From Mucidula mucida (lineage: Eukaryota; Basidiomycota; Agaricomycetes; Agaricales; Physalacriaceae): 64,000 bases of DNA. The notes below the pieces were generated by a model, which saw only the letters and a list, made by a program, of their open reading frames with translations, did no database searches and was not told where the DNA came from. The DNA lies in the NCBI GenBank assembly GCA_015501055.1, contig JADNYV010000040.1, positions 1-64,000 of the forward strand. Reading direction: 5' to 3'. The translations under genes were made by a program, and so were the position numbers. Positions 47,521 to 59,725 of this stretch are shown here, piece after piece (position 1 is the stretch's first letter; every line of letters starts with the position of its first letter).

Positions 47521-50113
47521 ATGTCCCAGCACTCAAAGACCCAGGATCTCGAGAAATACCGCGCCTCGGAATCTCAGCTCGAGAATGTGGCGGCCGAGAC
47601 TGAAGACTTTGGTGGAGAATCGACTCTTCCGCCTCCGCCGACTTTGACGGCGGAGGAGGAGCGCAAGCTCTGGCGAAAGGTCGACCTCAGGCTGATGCCA
47701 ATCCTCAGTCTCCTGTACCTGTTTTCGTTTTTGGATAGAGGTATGCCTCAGCACTCTGATTACCGTTTTGCGAGTTTATTAACTCACACAACAGGAAACA
47801 TCGGTCTGTTCTGCATTGAATTTCTTCATTGTCGCTACATCGTTTATTCCTTTCCACAGGAAACGCGCGTCTACAAGGACTTGTCACCCAACTCGACCTC
47901 ACGGGAAATAAATATAACATTGCCTTGGTATGCTGTCAAAGTGCACATCAAACTAACCTGAATTGACTATGGCTTAGACTATGTTCTTTATCGTGAGCGA
48001 TTGCCATTCTCCTTGTTTTCACATACCCACCCAGCAATTTCAACAGCCATACTGCATCTTTGAATGTCCAGCAAAGTAAAACTTACTTCACTATTGAAAT
48101 CACAATAACTGAAGTTCTCTTGCTAAACCCTTTCAGCCTCGTCCTCAAGCGCTTCCGTCCTTCACGGTTCGTCTTCCCACACTACACTACATACACTGCA
48201 GACCCTCATATCGCGTTCACTGCAGTTGGCTACCCGGGATTACGGTATGCGATGGCGTTATCTTGCATGCTTCACATCCGGCTGACACCTGCCCAGGTCG
48301 TTTGGGGCATTATCATGTTGGTCAGCCCTGCCCGTCTTTCGTTCATGGCTAACCGCGTGATGTGCTAGGACGTTGATGGGAATTGTTAAGACGTACGAAT
48401 GGCCTTAGTTTGACTGTCGTGGTTTCTGTTCTGATATGTGCCGAAAAGGTATCCGCAGCTAGTCGGCGTACGCGTAGCTCTTGGAATTGCTGAAGCGGGA
48501 CTTTTTCCTGGTGTTGTGTACTAGTGAGGCTTGACGGCTCGTTCAAACGTCTATCACTGACAGAGAGCACTCAGTTTGACGTTATGGTATCCTCGCCACC
48601 ACCTTCAGCTACGTATCGGATACTTCTTCGGCGCCGCATCGCTGGCTGGGGCATTCTCTGGGCTACTTGCGTTTGCAATCAGCTTCATGAGCGGCACTCG
48701 GGGATTATTAGGATGGTCCTGGATCTTCGTGAGTCGCGCGAATGTCTTCATCATGTGACGATTTTATGCCCATCCGCAGATTTTAGAAGGAAGTGCGACT
48801 GCATTAGTTGGGATACTCGCGTTCTTCGGTTTGTTAATCCCTCCTGTCTCTGTTTCAGCGGTCTATGCTTAGCGTGAATTATTCACAGTGTTGGTGGACT
48901 TTCCTTCAACCGCCAAGTTCCTGACGCCCGAGGAACGGTCGTTTATCGTGTGGAAAAAGAGTGCGTGTTGTCCTCCAGGCAACTATGTCTGTGACCGCTC
49001 ATCGTCATTGTTAGAATACGATAACTCTTCCGTTGGAGAGGAGGAACACTTCGAGGCAAGGCATCTAATCGAAGCATTAACCGACTGGCAGGTAATGTTC
49101 TTATTTCTTGGACCGACCATCTCATGAACGGTCTGTACACCGTAGGTTTGGCTCCACATTCTCATCTACATGTCTATCATCGGCCCGCGTACGTCTGACT
49201 TCCTGAGCCCGCTCTTCGTTCCTTATTTTATTTTTACAGTCTATGGAATCACTCTATTCCTTCCGTACGTCCCTCTCTTTTAATGGAACGGTCTCTCATT
49301 AACGTGGAATCCAGTACTATCATCAACACGTACGTGCTTGCCCAGCCTATGAGCCACGCGGCTCACAACCTTTCTTTAGATTCGGACACACAGCCGCGAT
49401 TAGCCAGCTGTTGACTGTCCCTCCCTATCTCTTCGCCAGTAAGTGTCTATCTGCCCACCAAATGACAGCGGTGCTGAACATAACTCTCAGCTATCGTGCT
49501 CTACATATTCGCGCGCTACTCAGACCGAATACAAATGCGCGCTCCGTTCATCTGCGGCGGGCTCCTCATGCTGGTCATCGGCTTCTCCATTAACATATCA
49601 GACGTCCCAGCGGGGGTGAAGTATTTTGGAACCTTCTTCTGCGTGGCAGGTAGTTACGCGTCGTTTCCTGGTGTTGTGGCTTGGTATGTCGCTGTCGTGT
49701 ACACGGCATGCACGCGATTGACCCGTATTATAATTAGGCTTGGGAACAACCTATGTGGCCAATATAAACGAGGGGTGGGCATGGCATTCCAGATCGGTGT
49801 CGGCAACTTCAGCGGTGCCATCGCCTCGAATATCTACAGAAGTCAGGACAGTCCGCGGTTCATGCTTGGTCGTACGTTTTCTGATATACGCTCGGGAAGT
49901 GCTCACTCAAATTGTTTTGCAGATGGACTGGAACTGATGTTTGTGGGAATCGGAATAGTTTGTGTCCCTATTGCAGTTCTCAGTTACCGCAAGATTAACA
50001 AGAAGAGGGATCTTATCATGTATGAGGCAGCGCAAACAGGAGGATTGAAGTATTCCGCGAAAGAGGTCCGGATGATGGGAGACCGTGCCCCAGATTTTAG
50101 ATACACGCTCTAG
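47521..50113 (+). CDS. MFS transporter, allantoate/nicotinate permease type
   Basis: This is a major facilitator of the anion:cation symporter group (Dal5, Tna1, Seo1 relatives), which imports small carboxylates, vitamins or dipeptides at the plasma membrane. The start MSQHSKTQDLEKYRASESQL leads to the family marker KVDLRLMPILSLLYLFSFLD and RGNIGNARLQGL. Then come FFIPYCIFECPANLVLKRFR, WGIIMTLMGIV, RVALGIAEAGLFPGVVYYLT, GWSWIFILEGSATALVG and, in the second half, AGSYASFPGVVAWLGNNLCG. Twelve helices are expected and hydrophobic stretches support them. More than a dozen introns of about 50 bp are needed, and every one restores family sequence, so the gene is intact despite the broken-looking frames. 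The substrate cannot be told from sequence. Confidence 0.93.
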
Positions 50114-50385
50114 CTATGAAGCTTTCGTGTGGTAGTTTAATTGACACGACAAAGGATTCTCTGCAAATCATATTCATTACTGAATCAAGACAAATTGTAC
50201 GACGCCTCCTGACGCGAACACAGTGTTAACAGTGTCAAAGGGCATGCGTATCAACGCTGCCGCCATGAGAACCTTGTAGACGGCGCTGAGGGTGAGAAGG
50301 TCCGGGAGACCATGAGCGACACCATTTATGCTGAGTGGGTTACTTGTGCTGTAACCGTGCGCGGAGCCACCACACGAGCGGGTCG
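50114..50385. other. Spacer with 3' flank of array copy A
   Basis: This separates the MFS stop from the stop of family copy A. Positions from about 50260 resemble 51600-51730, downstream of copy B, so the duplicated unit extends at least 120 bp past the stop codon. Confidence 0.5.
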
Positions 50386-51156
50386 TCAGACGTCGATGAG
50401 ACAATTTTGATAGCGATCGTCTTGCAGAGGAGCGATATCAACGATATGGCTCGTTCGGTCCTCTCCATATTTCTGCTTTCGTGAACAAGATACTACAGTT
50501 TTATTGTAAGAGTAAGGGCAACGAAATATGTTGAAAACTTACAATCGAGGGGCCACTCCGTCTTTCCTTCATCATCGAATGCGCCCGCGGTTCCGATTGC
50601 ATCCAGGTACCAAGCTAGCCTGGGGTTCGTACAGTCCCATAGCTCGAGCAGACGATCTTCCATATTGTCAAGCGCGTCGTCAGGACATAAGTGAACGTTG
50701 TAGTTGGAGCAAATGGAGAGGCACATGAGATGGGTATCGGAGGCGTCGGCGTACACGGACTCTATGGTGGCGTAACATGCTGCATTAATCGCCCATGTCG
50801 TGCAGAGATAGTTTACCACAGCCTGCCAGGCCTTTCGGCGGTCCTTGTCAGATGGATCAGTGCTGATTGCAACGAGGTTCTGTTTCTGAGCGAATTTGCA
50901 CATGTCGTCGAAGGTGATGAGGAAGCCTAGGTACCATTTGGGCGGGAAATGCCCCAAGCCTCTGTCGGGATAATAGTAGTAGGGAAGATCGTCGAGCGGG
51001 GTGGCAGCTCGCATTTTCTCATATGTCAGTGTCTTTTGAGGCACGTCAATAGGCAACACCGGGGAAAGCAGATACATTACAAACCTCATTTATCTTCTTC
51101 AGCCGTTCACGCTTGGCCGCGTTCATGGCCTCTATGCTACGTGTCCTGGGCGACAT
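50386..51156 (-). CDS. Tetra-tyrosine family protein, copy A (intact)
   Basis: Three exons (51156-51085, 51032-50543, 50492-50386) close in phase to 222 residues. Exon 1 is a basic helix (MSPRTRSIEAMNAAKRERLK then KINE). Exon 2 holds the family core: KMRAATPLDDLPYYYYPDRG, HFPPKWYLGFLITFDDMC, FAQKQNLV, an Ala/Cys-rich helix with SVYADASDTHLMCLSICSNY, and ALDNMEDRLLELWD followed by RLAWYLDAIG. Exon 3 adds a short tail with KYGED. There is no signal peptide, membrane segment or known catalytic motif. The core shares about 81% of 163 residues with copy C by my count, so the split is recent. The N-terminal basic helix could bind nucleic acid, but that is a guess. The function is unknown. Confidence 0.75.
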
Positions 51157-51788
51157 GAGCGTAATGTAGAAATATGTCACGCCTAGTCAGGGTTTCGAAA
51201 CAGTGTAATGAAAAAGGCCACGGCCGCTACAGCAGCTACAAGATTTGCGCTCCACGTTGGACGCAGGTTTCCTAAATTGACCTCCAGCAGTGCCTCTTCT
51301 GGAGATGGAGCTCGTTACAGTTCAGAGAGACGTGATTTGAGTAATTGCGCTTATAAGCTACCGAAGGACCAACAAGCAGACTGTCGACGAGGGGGGAATC
51401 GCTTGCTTGATTTCTGGTCGCTATAGCTTAATGTCGCGTTGGCTGCCTGACCTCGACGCGACAAATCGTTGGTTGAAGTAGCGATGAAGTTCGCTCGTCA
51501 TGTCAAGTGACGTGACGCCTCGCGACACGAACAAGGACCTACAAGTACAGTCAATGGTAACAAAGTATCAGAGGGCTTATGTGTATCAAATCTGGTGCCA
51601 GACAATCTGAAAACCTTGCAGACAACGTTGAGGATAAGTGAGTTTGCAATGCTGGTAAGATGTACGTTGAGTGGGATACTTGTCATGGCTCCCGCGCGAT
51701 ACGAGCGGGTCGTCAGACGTCAATGATATGTGATGCTGACGATTTTTGAGCCATTGACTTGCCGATGGCGACGCAGGTCCAGTCCATA
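51157..51788. other. Spacer between array copies A and B
   Basis: Positions 51600-51726 repeat the 3' flank of copy A; the closest match is CGAGCGGGTCGTCAGACGTC at 51702-51721 and 50375-50394. A stretch near 51498 (GTCAAGTGACGTGACGC) recurs near 54974, upstream of copy D. No separate gene is seen. Confidence 0.5.
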
Positions 51789-52532
51789 TCAAAACGATGA
51801 TGGTTCCTCTCCTCCATATTTCTTCTTCCATAGACGACCAACTGAGGTGGTATGGTAAGAAAGTGCGCTGAGTAAGCAGGTACCTCACAATCAAGGGGTC
51901 ATTCGGTCTTTTCTGTATCATCAAGTGTATCGCCAAGTGCGCCCACATAGACGAGTGCATCCAGGTACCAAGCTATCCTTGGTCCCGTAAAGTCCCATAG
52001 TTCAAGCAGACGGGCTTCCGTATCGTTGAGCGCATCGCTAGGCCACAAGTGGGCGGTGTAATTGGAGCAAAGGGAGATCCAGATGAGATGCGGACGGTAC
52101 CCGCTGCATCGACCTCTAGCATGGTAGAAGGCTGTCTTCCTTCGTCGCATCGAGTCTGAGTAACAAGACTAACCTAATACGTCTCATAAAGATAGTTTCC
52201 TACCGCCAGCGCGATCTATCGTAGGTGGATCAGTGCAGGTTGTGGGTCTGAGCGGATTGCTATATGTCGTCGAGGGTGACGAGAGTGCCCAGGTACCATT
52301 TGGGCGGGAAATGATTAAGATCGTTGTTGGGGTAGTAATAGTAGGGGAGTTAATTGAGCGGGGAGGCAGCCCGCATTTTCTCATATATCAGTGTCTTTTG
52401 AGGCGCGTCAATAGGTGACGCTCGGAACAAGTGAATATTATATACTAGATCGTTCATCTTCTCTAACTTTGCCCGCGCGCGTTCGTGCTTGCGCACGTCC
52501 ATGACCTCTACTCCGCGAGTGATGGGCGACAT
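51789..52532 (-). pseudogene. Tetra-tyrosine family, copy B (broken)
   Basis: The first exon is recognisable (MSPITRGVEVMDVRKHERAR), as is the start of exon 2 (KMRAASPLN). A stop follows immediately where intact copies read Asp-Glu/Asp-Leu-Pro. Further on, a second frame shows YYYYP and FPPKWYLGTLVTLDD, then more stops. The end still matches (DALNDTEARLLELWDF, IAWYLDA and the tail KYGGEEPSSF). A segment of the middle helix is missing or scrambled. Several independent lesions indicate an old pseudogene. Confidence 0.75.
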
Positions 52533-52823
52533 GAACGTAGTAGAACGGGAATGCAACGTTACCTGCCACATCTACTCAGCGATTACCTTGCCAAAAGACG
52601 ACGTTGAGGTTTAAAAAGCCTGGGAGGTGCGACCGTGTTCATTCTCTTTGGGATTCTTGTCATGCCTGCAATCCTGTCGCGCTACGAGTGGGTCGAGGAT
52701 GTGTAATGCTGATGTCAATGAATTGAGGAGTCTTCGACTTCCATTGGAGTGAATTGAGATAAGGTAAATGACTTGTTTGCCGAAGTAGGTTGCAGGAATC
52801 CAGTGTGTATCAAACCTATGAAA

Positions 52824-53530
52824 TTATGCATGCTGTCCTCCATATTTTTGCTCCCATACAAGGGAAACTGAAGTGTTTGTTTGTAAGAGAGAGTGCAATT
52901 AGAAATGTCGAAAACTGACAATCGAGGGGCCACTCCGTCTTTCCTTCATCATCGAATGCGGCCGCGGTTCCGATTGCATCCAGGTACCAAGCTAACCTTG
53001 GTTTCGTAAAGTCCCATAGCTCGAGCAGACGGTCTTCCAAATTATCAAGCGCTTCGTCAGGACACAAATGGACGTTGTAGTTATTACAAATGGAGAGGCA
53101 CATGTAATGGGCATCGGTGGCGTCGGCGTACACGGTCTGGATGGTGGGGTAACAGGATGTATTAATCTTCCATGTCCTGCGAAGATATCTTTCCACAGCC
53201 TGCCAGGCCTTGTATCGCTCCTTGTCAGATGGATCAGGGCAGATTGCGACGAGGTCCTGTTTCTGAGCGAATTGACACATATCGTCGAAGGTGACGAGGA
53301 AGCCCTGGTACCATTTGGGCGGGAAGTGCCCAAGACCTCTGTCGGGATAGTAGTAGTAGGGAAGCTCCTGACACGGGGTGGCAGCCCGCATTTTCTCAAA
53401 TGTGAGTGTCTTTTGAGGCGCGTCAATAGGCAATACGTCGAGGAAAACGGATAAAACAGACCTCGTTAACCTTCTTCACCCATTCGCGCGCGCGTGCCAT
53501 ACCTTCTACACTACGTGTGACGGGCGACAT
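52824..53530 (-). CDS. Tetra-tyrosine family protein, copy C (intact)
   Basis: Three exons (53530-53462, 53409-52920, 52867-52824) give 200 residues. The layout is as in copy A: exon 1 is MSPVTRSVEGMARAREWVKK then VNE. The core has LPYYYYPDRGLGHFPPKWYQ, FDDMCQFAQKQDLV, TVYADATDAHYMCLSICNNY and RLLELWDFTKPRLAWYLDAI. The tail is short and ends KYGGQHA. Intron positions and phases are identical to copy A, so the copies descend from one spliced gene by DNA duplication, not retroposition. The tail differs in length because the stop falls earlier. No lesion is seen in the coding exons. Confidence 0.75.
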
Positions 53531-54059
53531 GAGCGTGTTGGTGAAAAGACAACACGACGCTATACGTCACACCTACGCAGCTAAGTTTGGCTACAGTCCT
53601 ACTGTGGTATTGCTAGCAGGATTACGGTCGGCATCAAAGATTGTGACAAGTAGAAACTTTATCAAGAGACATATCATCAAAGGTGACGAGTATCATAGTG
53701 GCAGCTCGGGGTCGGGGGGCGAAGCAGCAAAGGATAATTTCAAGGCAGCTAACAAACTCGCTTTCATCATCTCAAGGCCGCGTGTAATAAGAAAAACATT
53801 GCTTGTCAATAGCGTAGCTAACACTGACAGAGAATTTGACATGCAACGGCTAATAGTGCAGGTTCCCCATCCAGACCCAATGTCAACGCCAGTGAATATA
53901 CATTATCCCAACGCTTATCACTAACGTGATTCGGGGATTTGAATGTGATGTTCGAGACCATTCGGTCCCGTTTGCACTTCGTTAAAGAGGTTGACGACTG
54001 GTTGACGTGGCGGCCGCGGCTAACTCTTGATGGCGCATGCATGATGCGATGCCGACAAC
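53531..54059. other. Spacer between array copies C and D
   Basis: Overlapping short frames, one of 135 codons on the plus strand (53517-53924), are without known motifs. The left part is the upstream region of copy C. I see no independent gene. Confidence 0.4.
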
Positions 54060-54774
54060 TCAGAATGAAGATGTTTCCTGTTCTCCATATTTGACCTCCC
54101 AAAGACGATGAACTACAACGTTTTCGTAAGGCGAAACTGCATCCAGTGTGCAGAACACTTACGATCAAGGGGCCACTCTGTCGGGTCGTTGGGGTCCCGA
54201 ACGGCATTGAGGTACCAAGCTATCTTGGGTCCTATAAAGTCCCATAGCTCAAGCAGACGGGCTTCCGTCTTTTTGAGGACGTTGTCACGGCACAACAAGA
54301 CGGTGTAGTTGGAACAAAGGGATATGCAGATGGAATGGGTATTGGACGTGTCGGCGTGCACAAGCTGTAGGCGGGCGGAACACGCTGCATTGATCTTACA
54401 CGTGTCCGCAAGGTACTTCCGTACAACGGCCACGGGACTGGGGGGATCTTTGTCAGATGGATCATTGGAGGTTGTTACAAGGTTGTGTTTCTGAGCGAAA
54501 GTGGAGAAGTCGTCGCGGGTGACGATGATGCCCAGAAACCACTGTGGCGGGTAATGGTTGAGGGCATAGTCGGGGTAATAGTAGTAGGGAAGTTCGTCGA
54601 GCGGAGAGACAGCCCGCATTTTCTCTAACCTCAGAGTCTGTTGAGGCGCATCAGTAGGCAACGCGTAGGGCCAAGCAAGAGGCACACCAAGTTAATCTTA
54701 TCTAGCTTGCTCCGTGCGCGTTGGCGCCTTCCCGCGTCCATGGCGTCTACTCCGTGTATGGACGATGTCGACAT
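54060..54774 (-). CDS. Tetra-tyrosine family protein, copy D (intact, diverged)
   Basis: Three exons (54774-54688, 54637-54163, 54112-54060) close in phase to 204 residues. The N-terminus is MSTSSIHGVDAMDAGRRQRA. The core keeps LPYYYYPDYALNHYPPQWFL, FAQKHNLV, the Cys-rich helix with ISLCSNYTVLLC, EARLLELWDFIGPKIAWYLN and the tail KYGEQETSSF. It is clearly further from A and C than they are from each other. It shares the DYALNHYPP variant with copies E and F, so D, E and F form a second branch. One stretch (SDKDPPSPVAVV) has lost the aromatic/basic residues of A and C. Confidence 0.7.
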
Positions 54775-55626
54775 GAGCGTGTGTTGCAAAAGGAAAGTGT
54801 GACACTCGCTGTCACGCCTGACCACCACTACCCTGCCACCGCCCCCAAATATCGCAAGGCATGCTATCCATAATACATATGTCCTCACCTGCATCTTTGT
54901 CCTCACATCGCGCTTTTGTGCTCAACATCAATGCGACAAGAGTTTCTTTTGAGATTTTGAATCCATTGCCCGTCACGTCAAGTGATGTGACACACGCAAC
55001 GCCTTATTGACAATACTCAAACAATACTTGTGCATTTACCTTTCACTTCGTTCTCTACGTTCCCAGTATATGTCCACGCTTCTTTGCCCTGTGTCCCTGT
55101 ATATTGCTAAGGACTTCATATTGCTCCAGCTGTAAGATCCGACTCGCGCAAGTGGCATGCCTGTCTATGGCGGCTTCATGATCTCTTCCGAAGAATATTT
55201 TTGAGGCGGAAGCCCTCCTTGAGGAGTAAGGGACACCATTGACGGAGGGGCGCGCGCAGGAGCTCGGGACGTTCGGCGCTCTCTCCCAGGTCTACGCCGC
55301 TGTCACCAAATGCTACATTGAAGACCGCGGTCAGCTCTGTTCGGTACCCTAGTAGACTGGGAAAGGAAGACAAGAAGTGGATCTGTGATGCAACAAGGGC
55401 GGTTTACATGTGAGGCATGTAGCAGCTCAATGATGACCATAAGAAACTGGAACAGTTCAGCTAGGGCTCCAAGGGTGGGACAATTTTTCTGTATATGATC
55501 GCTGATTTTCAGTCATCAGGGATCACAGTAATGGGATTCTCCAACTGCTCCCTTCCATTGCGCTTCAGGAATCCAAAGTATAAGATGGCTGCGGCCTAAA
55601 GAGCCTGGGTCTGTATTGGTTGATTC
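54775..55626. other. Spacer between array copies D and E
   Basis: These 852 bp show no supported gene. The stretch near 54974 repeats part of the A-B spacer. Short minus-strand frames (for example 55176-55373) lack motifs. Confidence 0.45.
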
Positions 55627-56401
55627 CTAACTGTAGGTATCTTGCAAGACAGATCCATTCGACATGGCGGCGTGGCTATCTTCAAGGTGCAACACTGACA
55701 GATTAAGCGATGTTTCCTGTTCTCCGTACTCCATTTCCCATAGACAATAAACTACAATGACATTATAAGACAAACTGTCTGTAATAATGTGAGAAACTCA
55801 CACTTGAGGGGCCAGTCTGTTGATTCATTAGAAGCACCAACTGCACCAAGATACCAAGCTATCTTTGGTTACATGAAGGCCCATAGCTCAAGCAAATGGC
55901 TTTCCATCATATCAAGTATGTCTTCAGGCCATAGGTGGACAGTGTAATTGGAGCAAATGGATATGCAAATGAAATTGCTGGTAGAGGCGTCGGCATACAC
56001 CATACATATGTTCGTAGTGCATGCCGCATTGATCTGACACATCTGGTAGAGATACTGGCAGACAGCTCCTACAAAATGCTCCCGGTCTCTGTCCAATAGA
56101 TGAGGGCAAGTTTCAACAAGGTTGTGTTTTTGCGCAAAAGTGCAGATGTCGTTAATAGAGACGAGGATGCCCAGGTACCATTTGGGTGGGTAATGATTCA
56201 AAGCGTAGTCGGGGTAATAATAGTAGGGAAGATCATCAAGCGGGGTGGTGGTTTTCATTTTCTTGAATGTCAGAGTCTATTAAGGCACGTCAATAGGCAG
56301 TGTGCATTGGGGAAAACGAGTACAGTACAGACCTCGTTAACCTTCTTCAACCATTTGCGTGTGCACACCTTCATGACCTCTACATTATGTATGATTGTCA
56401 T
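55627..56401 (-). pseudogene. Tetra-tyrosine family, copy E (nonsense mutation)
   Basis: The three-exon layout is retained: exon 1 (about 56401-56333), the core (PLDDLPYYYYPDYALNHYPP, FAQKHNLVETC, FICISICSNYTVHLWPEDIL) and, after a GTGAGT intron, a tail with YGEQETSLNL. A TAA at 55869-55871 interrupts the core just before PKIAWYLGA, where intact copies have a sense codon, so the product would lose its last quarter. The start codon lies in the outermost bases of the adjoining LTR: the normal first residues MSP are replaced by MTI. Confidence 0.75.
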
Positions 56402-56841
56402 GAATTGCCTCTATTCTGTTGCCCCCACCTCGGTTCACCTCGTTATTGCGTCAACACCACACTCTTCTATCATCACATATCATACGCTCTGGGTCCGGTC
56501 TGCACTGCCTTGGCCCAGGCCTGATCCAGGTATAGCCCATCAGCATAGCCTGTTACCTGTCTATCACCCCATGATGCGATCCACACTGCCTCTTGTTTAA
56601 CATTGAGCCATTCTATTGTTTACACAGCCACGGACTCTTTGTATATATATACAGCCTTTGTGGGTAGATTCCTCAGTTTGTCAACTTCATCTCTACACTG
56701 TTTGGTAGCCCTCCGCACTGTATTGAGCCTGACCTGCTCCTACTTTACCTTATCATTATCTTTGCCTCTCGTCTCCATTGTTCCCCCGTCTTCAGGCGGC
56801 TTGGGTAATTGTTTGATTTATATCGGACTCCGTTCTTAACA
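56396..56841 (+). repeat. 5' LTR (446 bp)
   Basis: The sequence begins TGTCATGAATTG and ends CTTAACA, the TG...CA ends expected of an LTR. It contains a TATATATATA run near 56643 that could be the promoter. It aligns end to end with 62040-62485. The differences are mostly transitions. The inner neighbour GGTTGACGAACTC should be the primer-binding site, but I cannot assign a tRNA. Confidence 0.9.
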
Positions 56842-57715
56842 GGTTGACGAACTCTTCTACACCCCCCTCGCTGCCTCGCTTGTGCATGCCCGCCAACCAA
56901 TCAGTCAAACCCAGACCCAATCTTGCCCCCCAAGCTACTCGTTTACGTCTGAAAGACACACCACCTCCACGTACGTTGACCACCAAAGAACTTAACTTCA
57001 AAGCGCTGTCTTGGGCTATACAGGTTTGACATCACCAGTTCCCGCGTGAGCTTCGCCCACGTACCGACAAACCTTCACCATTGCGCGCTTCTCCGCTGAC
57101 ACTGAGCCACCCTTGCTTTCTCCCGGCATCGTCTTTAACAAAACCAACAGAAACCACTGGATCATCAACCCCGCCGGTTGTTAGCGACTGACTATAGCCA
57201 CGAGACTAAACCAGGTACCACAGCAAGAACTAAAGAAGAAAGTGTTTGTGTTTGTAGAAACTAGGCTAGGCCAGGTGTATAAACAAGATCAGAACTTAAG
57301 TACAATGATACTGGTAACTCTGTGTTTGGAACTCCTTGTCCATATGTGTTTCCGCTAGGGATGCTCCACGCCCTTGACCCAGTGTTGTATGCTACTAGTC
57401 CATGGAACCATTAAATATGGGTGGTAACTGCATGTAAGTAATAATACTGAAACAACCATATGTGCTACAAGTGTTGACGGTGTGTGTACAATAGGAAGTC
57501 CATAAGGTATTAGCATGTATGATGTCATTCATGTGTTTGGTGTGTGTCCGACATGAGTATGGCTTTGGTAATGAAAAGGAGTATAATTGATGACGAAACA
57601 GATGATGAAACAGTTTATTGATAAGACAAGCCCAGATAAGATATAATGAGATGTGAAAATGTAAAAATATGGCAATTCATAACACCGATGACTGAAACAC
57701 AACCTACTTTGACGA

Positions 57716-58667
57716 CATTAAAGAATCCTGGTACATCCGCCTGGAAGATGGTAAAAAAGTCTATGTCAACTCAAAAGACTTCGCCAGTGCCCAATAACGC
57801 TTAGAGCAACACCACAGAGAGCTAGCACAGAGAGCTGCTACCTCGAAAGAGGCCCCAGCTGAGTCGTTATTACAACCAGTACCAGTTACTCACTCACTAC
57901 CCCCGCCATCCCCAGAACCAGTTCAAACCCAGGAACATGCACCTGTATCTCCTGTATTATCCCTGATCTCCAAACCCCATACCCCAGTTTCCCATCCTGC
58001 TTCGCCAATCCCTATTGATCTTGGTCTTAATCCACCTGCTCCCAATCCCCCATCACCCTCACCATCTCCCCCTAATCCACCCCAGTCTAATCTCCCCGCT
58101 TCTAACCCTGTCATGTCCAACATCTCTGAATGCGGTGCCAAACTTGATGACTACTATGGCAACCGCACCACGTCCAGTACCTGGCTTGCACACTTCTGCA
58201 ATCACTTCTGCCTCAACAAGGCCCGTTATACCACCGGCAAAGAACAGGTCTCGTTATTCCTCAGCTACCTTAAGGGTCCCATTGCAGGCAAATGGGCGAA
58301 GAGGCACATAAAGGAGTACAATGCCGATCAGACAGATAACACTATCGCCCCCGCTGATAAGCGATGGACCACCATGAATGCTGTCATCAATCAATTCAAA
58401 TTAGACTTTGCCGCTCTGGACCCCATTACCACCGCTTGTCAGATGGTGGAGACGATCTGCATAACAGGAGAGCTGGCAGACCTTGATAAGTTCATCACTG
58501 CATTTGATACCCACACTGACAAGTCCGATTTTAATGAGGTCTCCTTGCTCCACTACTTCAAAAAGGGGCTTAACCCAAGCCTGGTCAATCACATCTCCAC
58601 CTTATTCCCCATTCCCACCAACCTTGCGGACTATAAGCAATGCACAGTCGTGATGCAGAACACATAA
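57716..58667 (+). pseudogene. Retrotransposon gag remnant
   Basis: The leader part reads SWYIRLEDGKKVYVNSKDFA and a Pro-rich linker, interrupted by TAA near 57797. The capsid-like section from 58113 is open: MSNISECGAKLDDYYGNRTT, then LFLSYLKGPIAGKWAKR and the helical region ending LADYKQCTVVMQN. This is the retrotransposon-gag pattern (a W/F-x-x-Y-L...G-x-A-x-x-W core). It stops at 58667, before the zinc knuckle. Confidence 0.7.
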
Positions 58668-58727
58668 AAGGCACAACAACACAAGAAGGCCATTTGGCGT
58701 TCCGGTGGCTAGGGTACAACTTCAACA

Positions 58728-59144
58728 TTGGTGCCCCAATCAACTCCAGCTGCCCAAGCACCGGCCCCTGACATGGGAGTCCCCATGGATGTGGACATGT
58801 CTAGATGCCCAGGTGCACAATTGAACCCTCCCGCTCTTCCGAGACTGACTGCCTTTGAACAAGAAATCCTTTGTTATTGTGGGGCCTGCTTCAAGTGCCG
58901 CCAGACCGGCCACATGTCCAATAATTGTCCCACGCGTGACCCCATCCCTGGCCAGAACGTTTGCACCACCAAGGTTATTGTGCCCGGTGCCCCATCCACC
59001 TCCATGTCCAACACTTCTACATCGACCCAAGTCAATGCCGTTCAGCAGATTAGTGTGGTGGCCAATCTCCTTTGGACGGTGCAGGGAGATGCAAAAGAGC
59101 AGGTGATGGTGTACTTGAAGGATGTTGTTGGTTTGGATTTTTAG
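58728..59144 (+). pseudogene. Gag nucleocapsid remnant with zinc knuckle
   Basis: The frame contains CFKCRQTGHMSNNC, a complete CCHC zinc knuckle (C-x2-C-x4-H-x4-C) that would bind the element's RNA. It continues into linker sequence and ends at 59144. It has been separated from the capsid part by a stop. Confidence 0.7.
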
Positions 59145-59302
59145 AATGCTCCCCTATCACAATGTTAGGAGGAGCTGTAACATGTTTTGTCAAGAATTTT
59201 GCCAATCGATATGTTGTACTATCTTCCCTATGTGAGCGTGTCCATCTCTTAGAATTTTGAGTATCCACAGTCACCCAAAACCAACAAACACCCTCCATTA
59301 CC

Positions 59303-59725
59303 TTGGAACTTAAATTCATTGGCAAAGTTACTAGCAGAAAAATTATTGCACACGCCTTAATTGACAGCGGCACTGAAGGAATCATTATTAACACCCGCTT
59401 CGCCAACCTATACAATTTTACTGTTATTCTTTATCCTCCCATTCCCTTTTGTAATGTGACGGCTCTGAGAACGTCATGGGCTGGGTGCAACACTATACAA
59501 TTCAGCGTGTCCGCATCTATAGCCGAGAGGCCAGTCCTACCATAAGGAGCTTGTAGAGCTTTATGTCACGGATATTGGGGATCACAACGTCATTCTGGGA
59601 ACGGACTGGCTGGACAAGCACAATCCCTCTATCAACTAGGCCGGCACCCAGGTTGACTTTAACCAATGTCCAAAAACCTGCATTCTCAAGAACCCTCCCG
59701 TAACTAAATGTGCATACACATACCA
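59303..59725 (+). pseudogene. Retroelement aspartic protease remnant
   Basis: The segment AHALIDSGTEGIIINTRFAN contains the Asp-Ser-Gly triad of a retropepsin-like protease. Later, in another frame, VILGTDWLDKHNPS matches the usual ILG-x-DWL end of the domain. Frame breaks separate the two parts. Confidence 0.65.

Noticed and set aside
47700..48900. MFS gene as a pseudogene
   Set aside because: Stops and frame changes looked like decay at first, but about 50-bp introns with good borders remove each one and restore family sequence.
52992..53426. Second minus-strand frame overlapping copy C
   Set aside because: It is the +1 shadow of the family core; similar shadows appear over copies A and D because the nucleotide sequences are alike.
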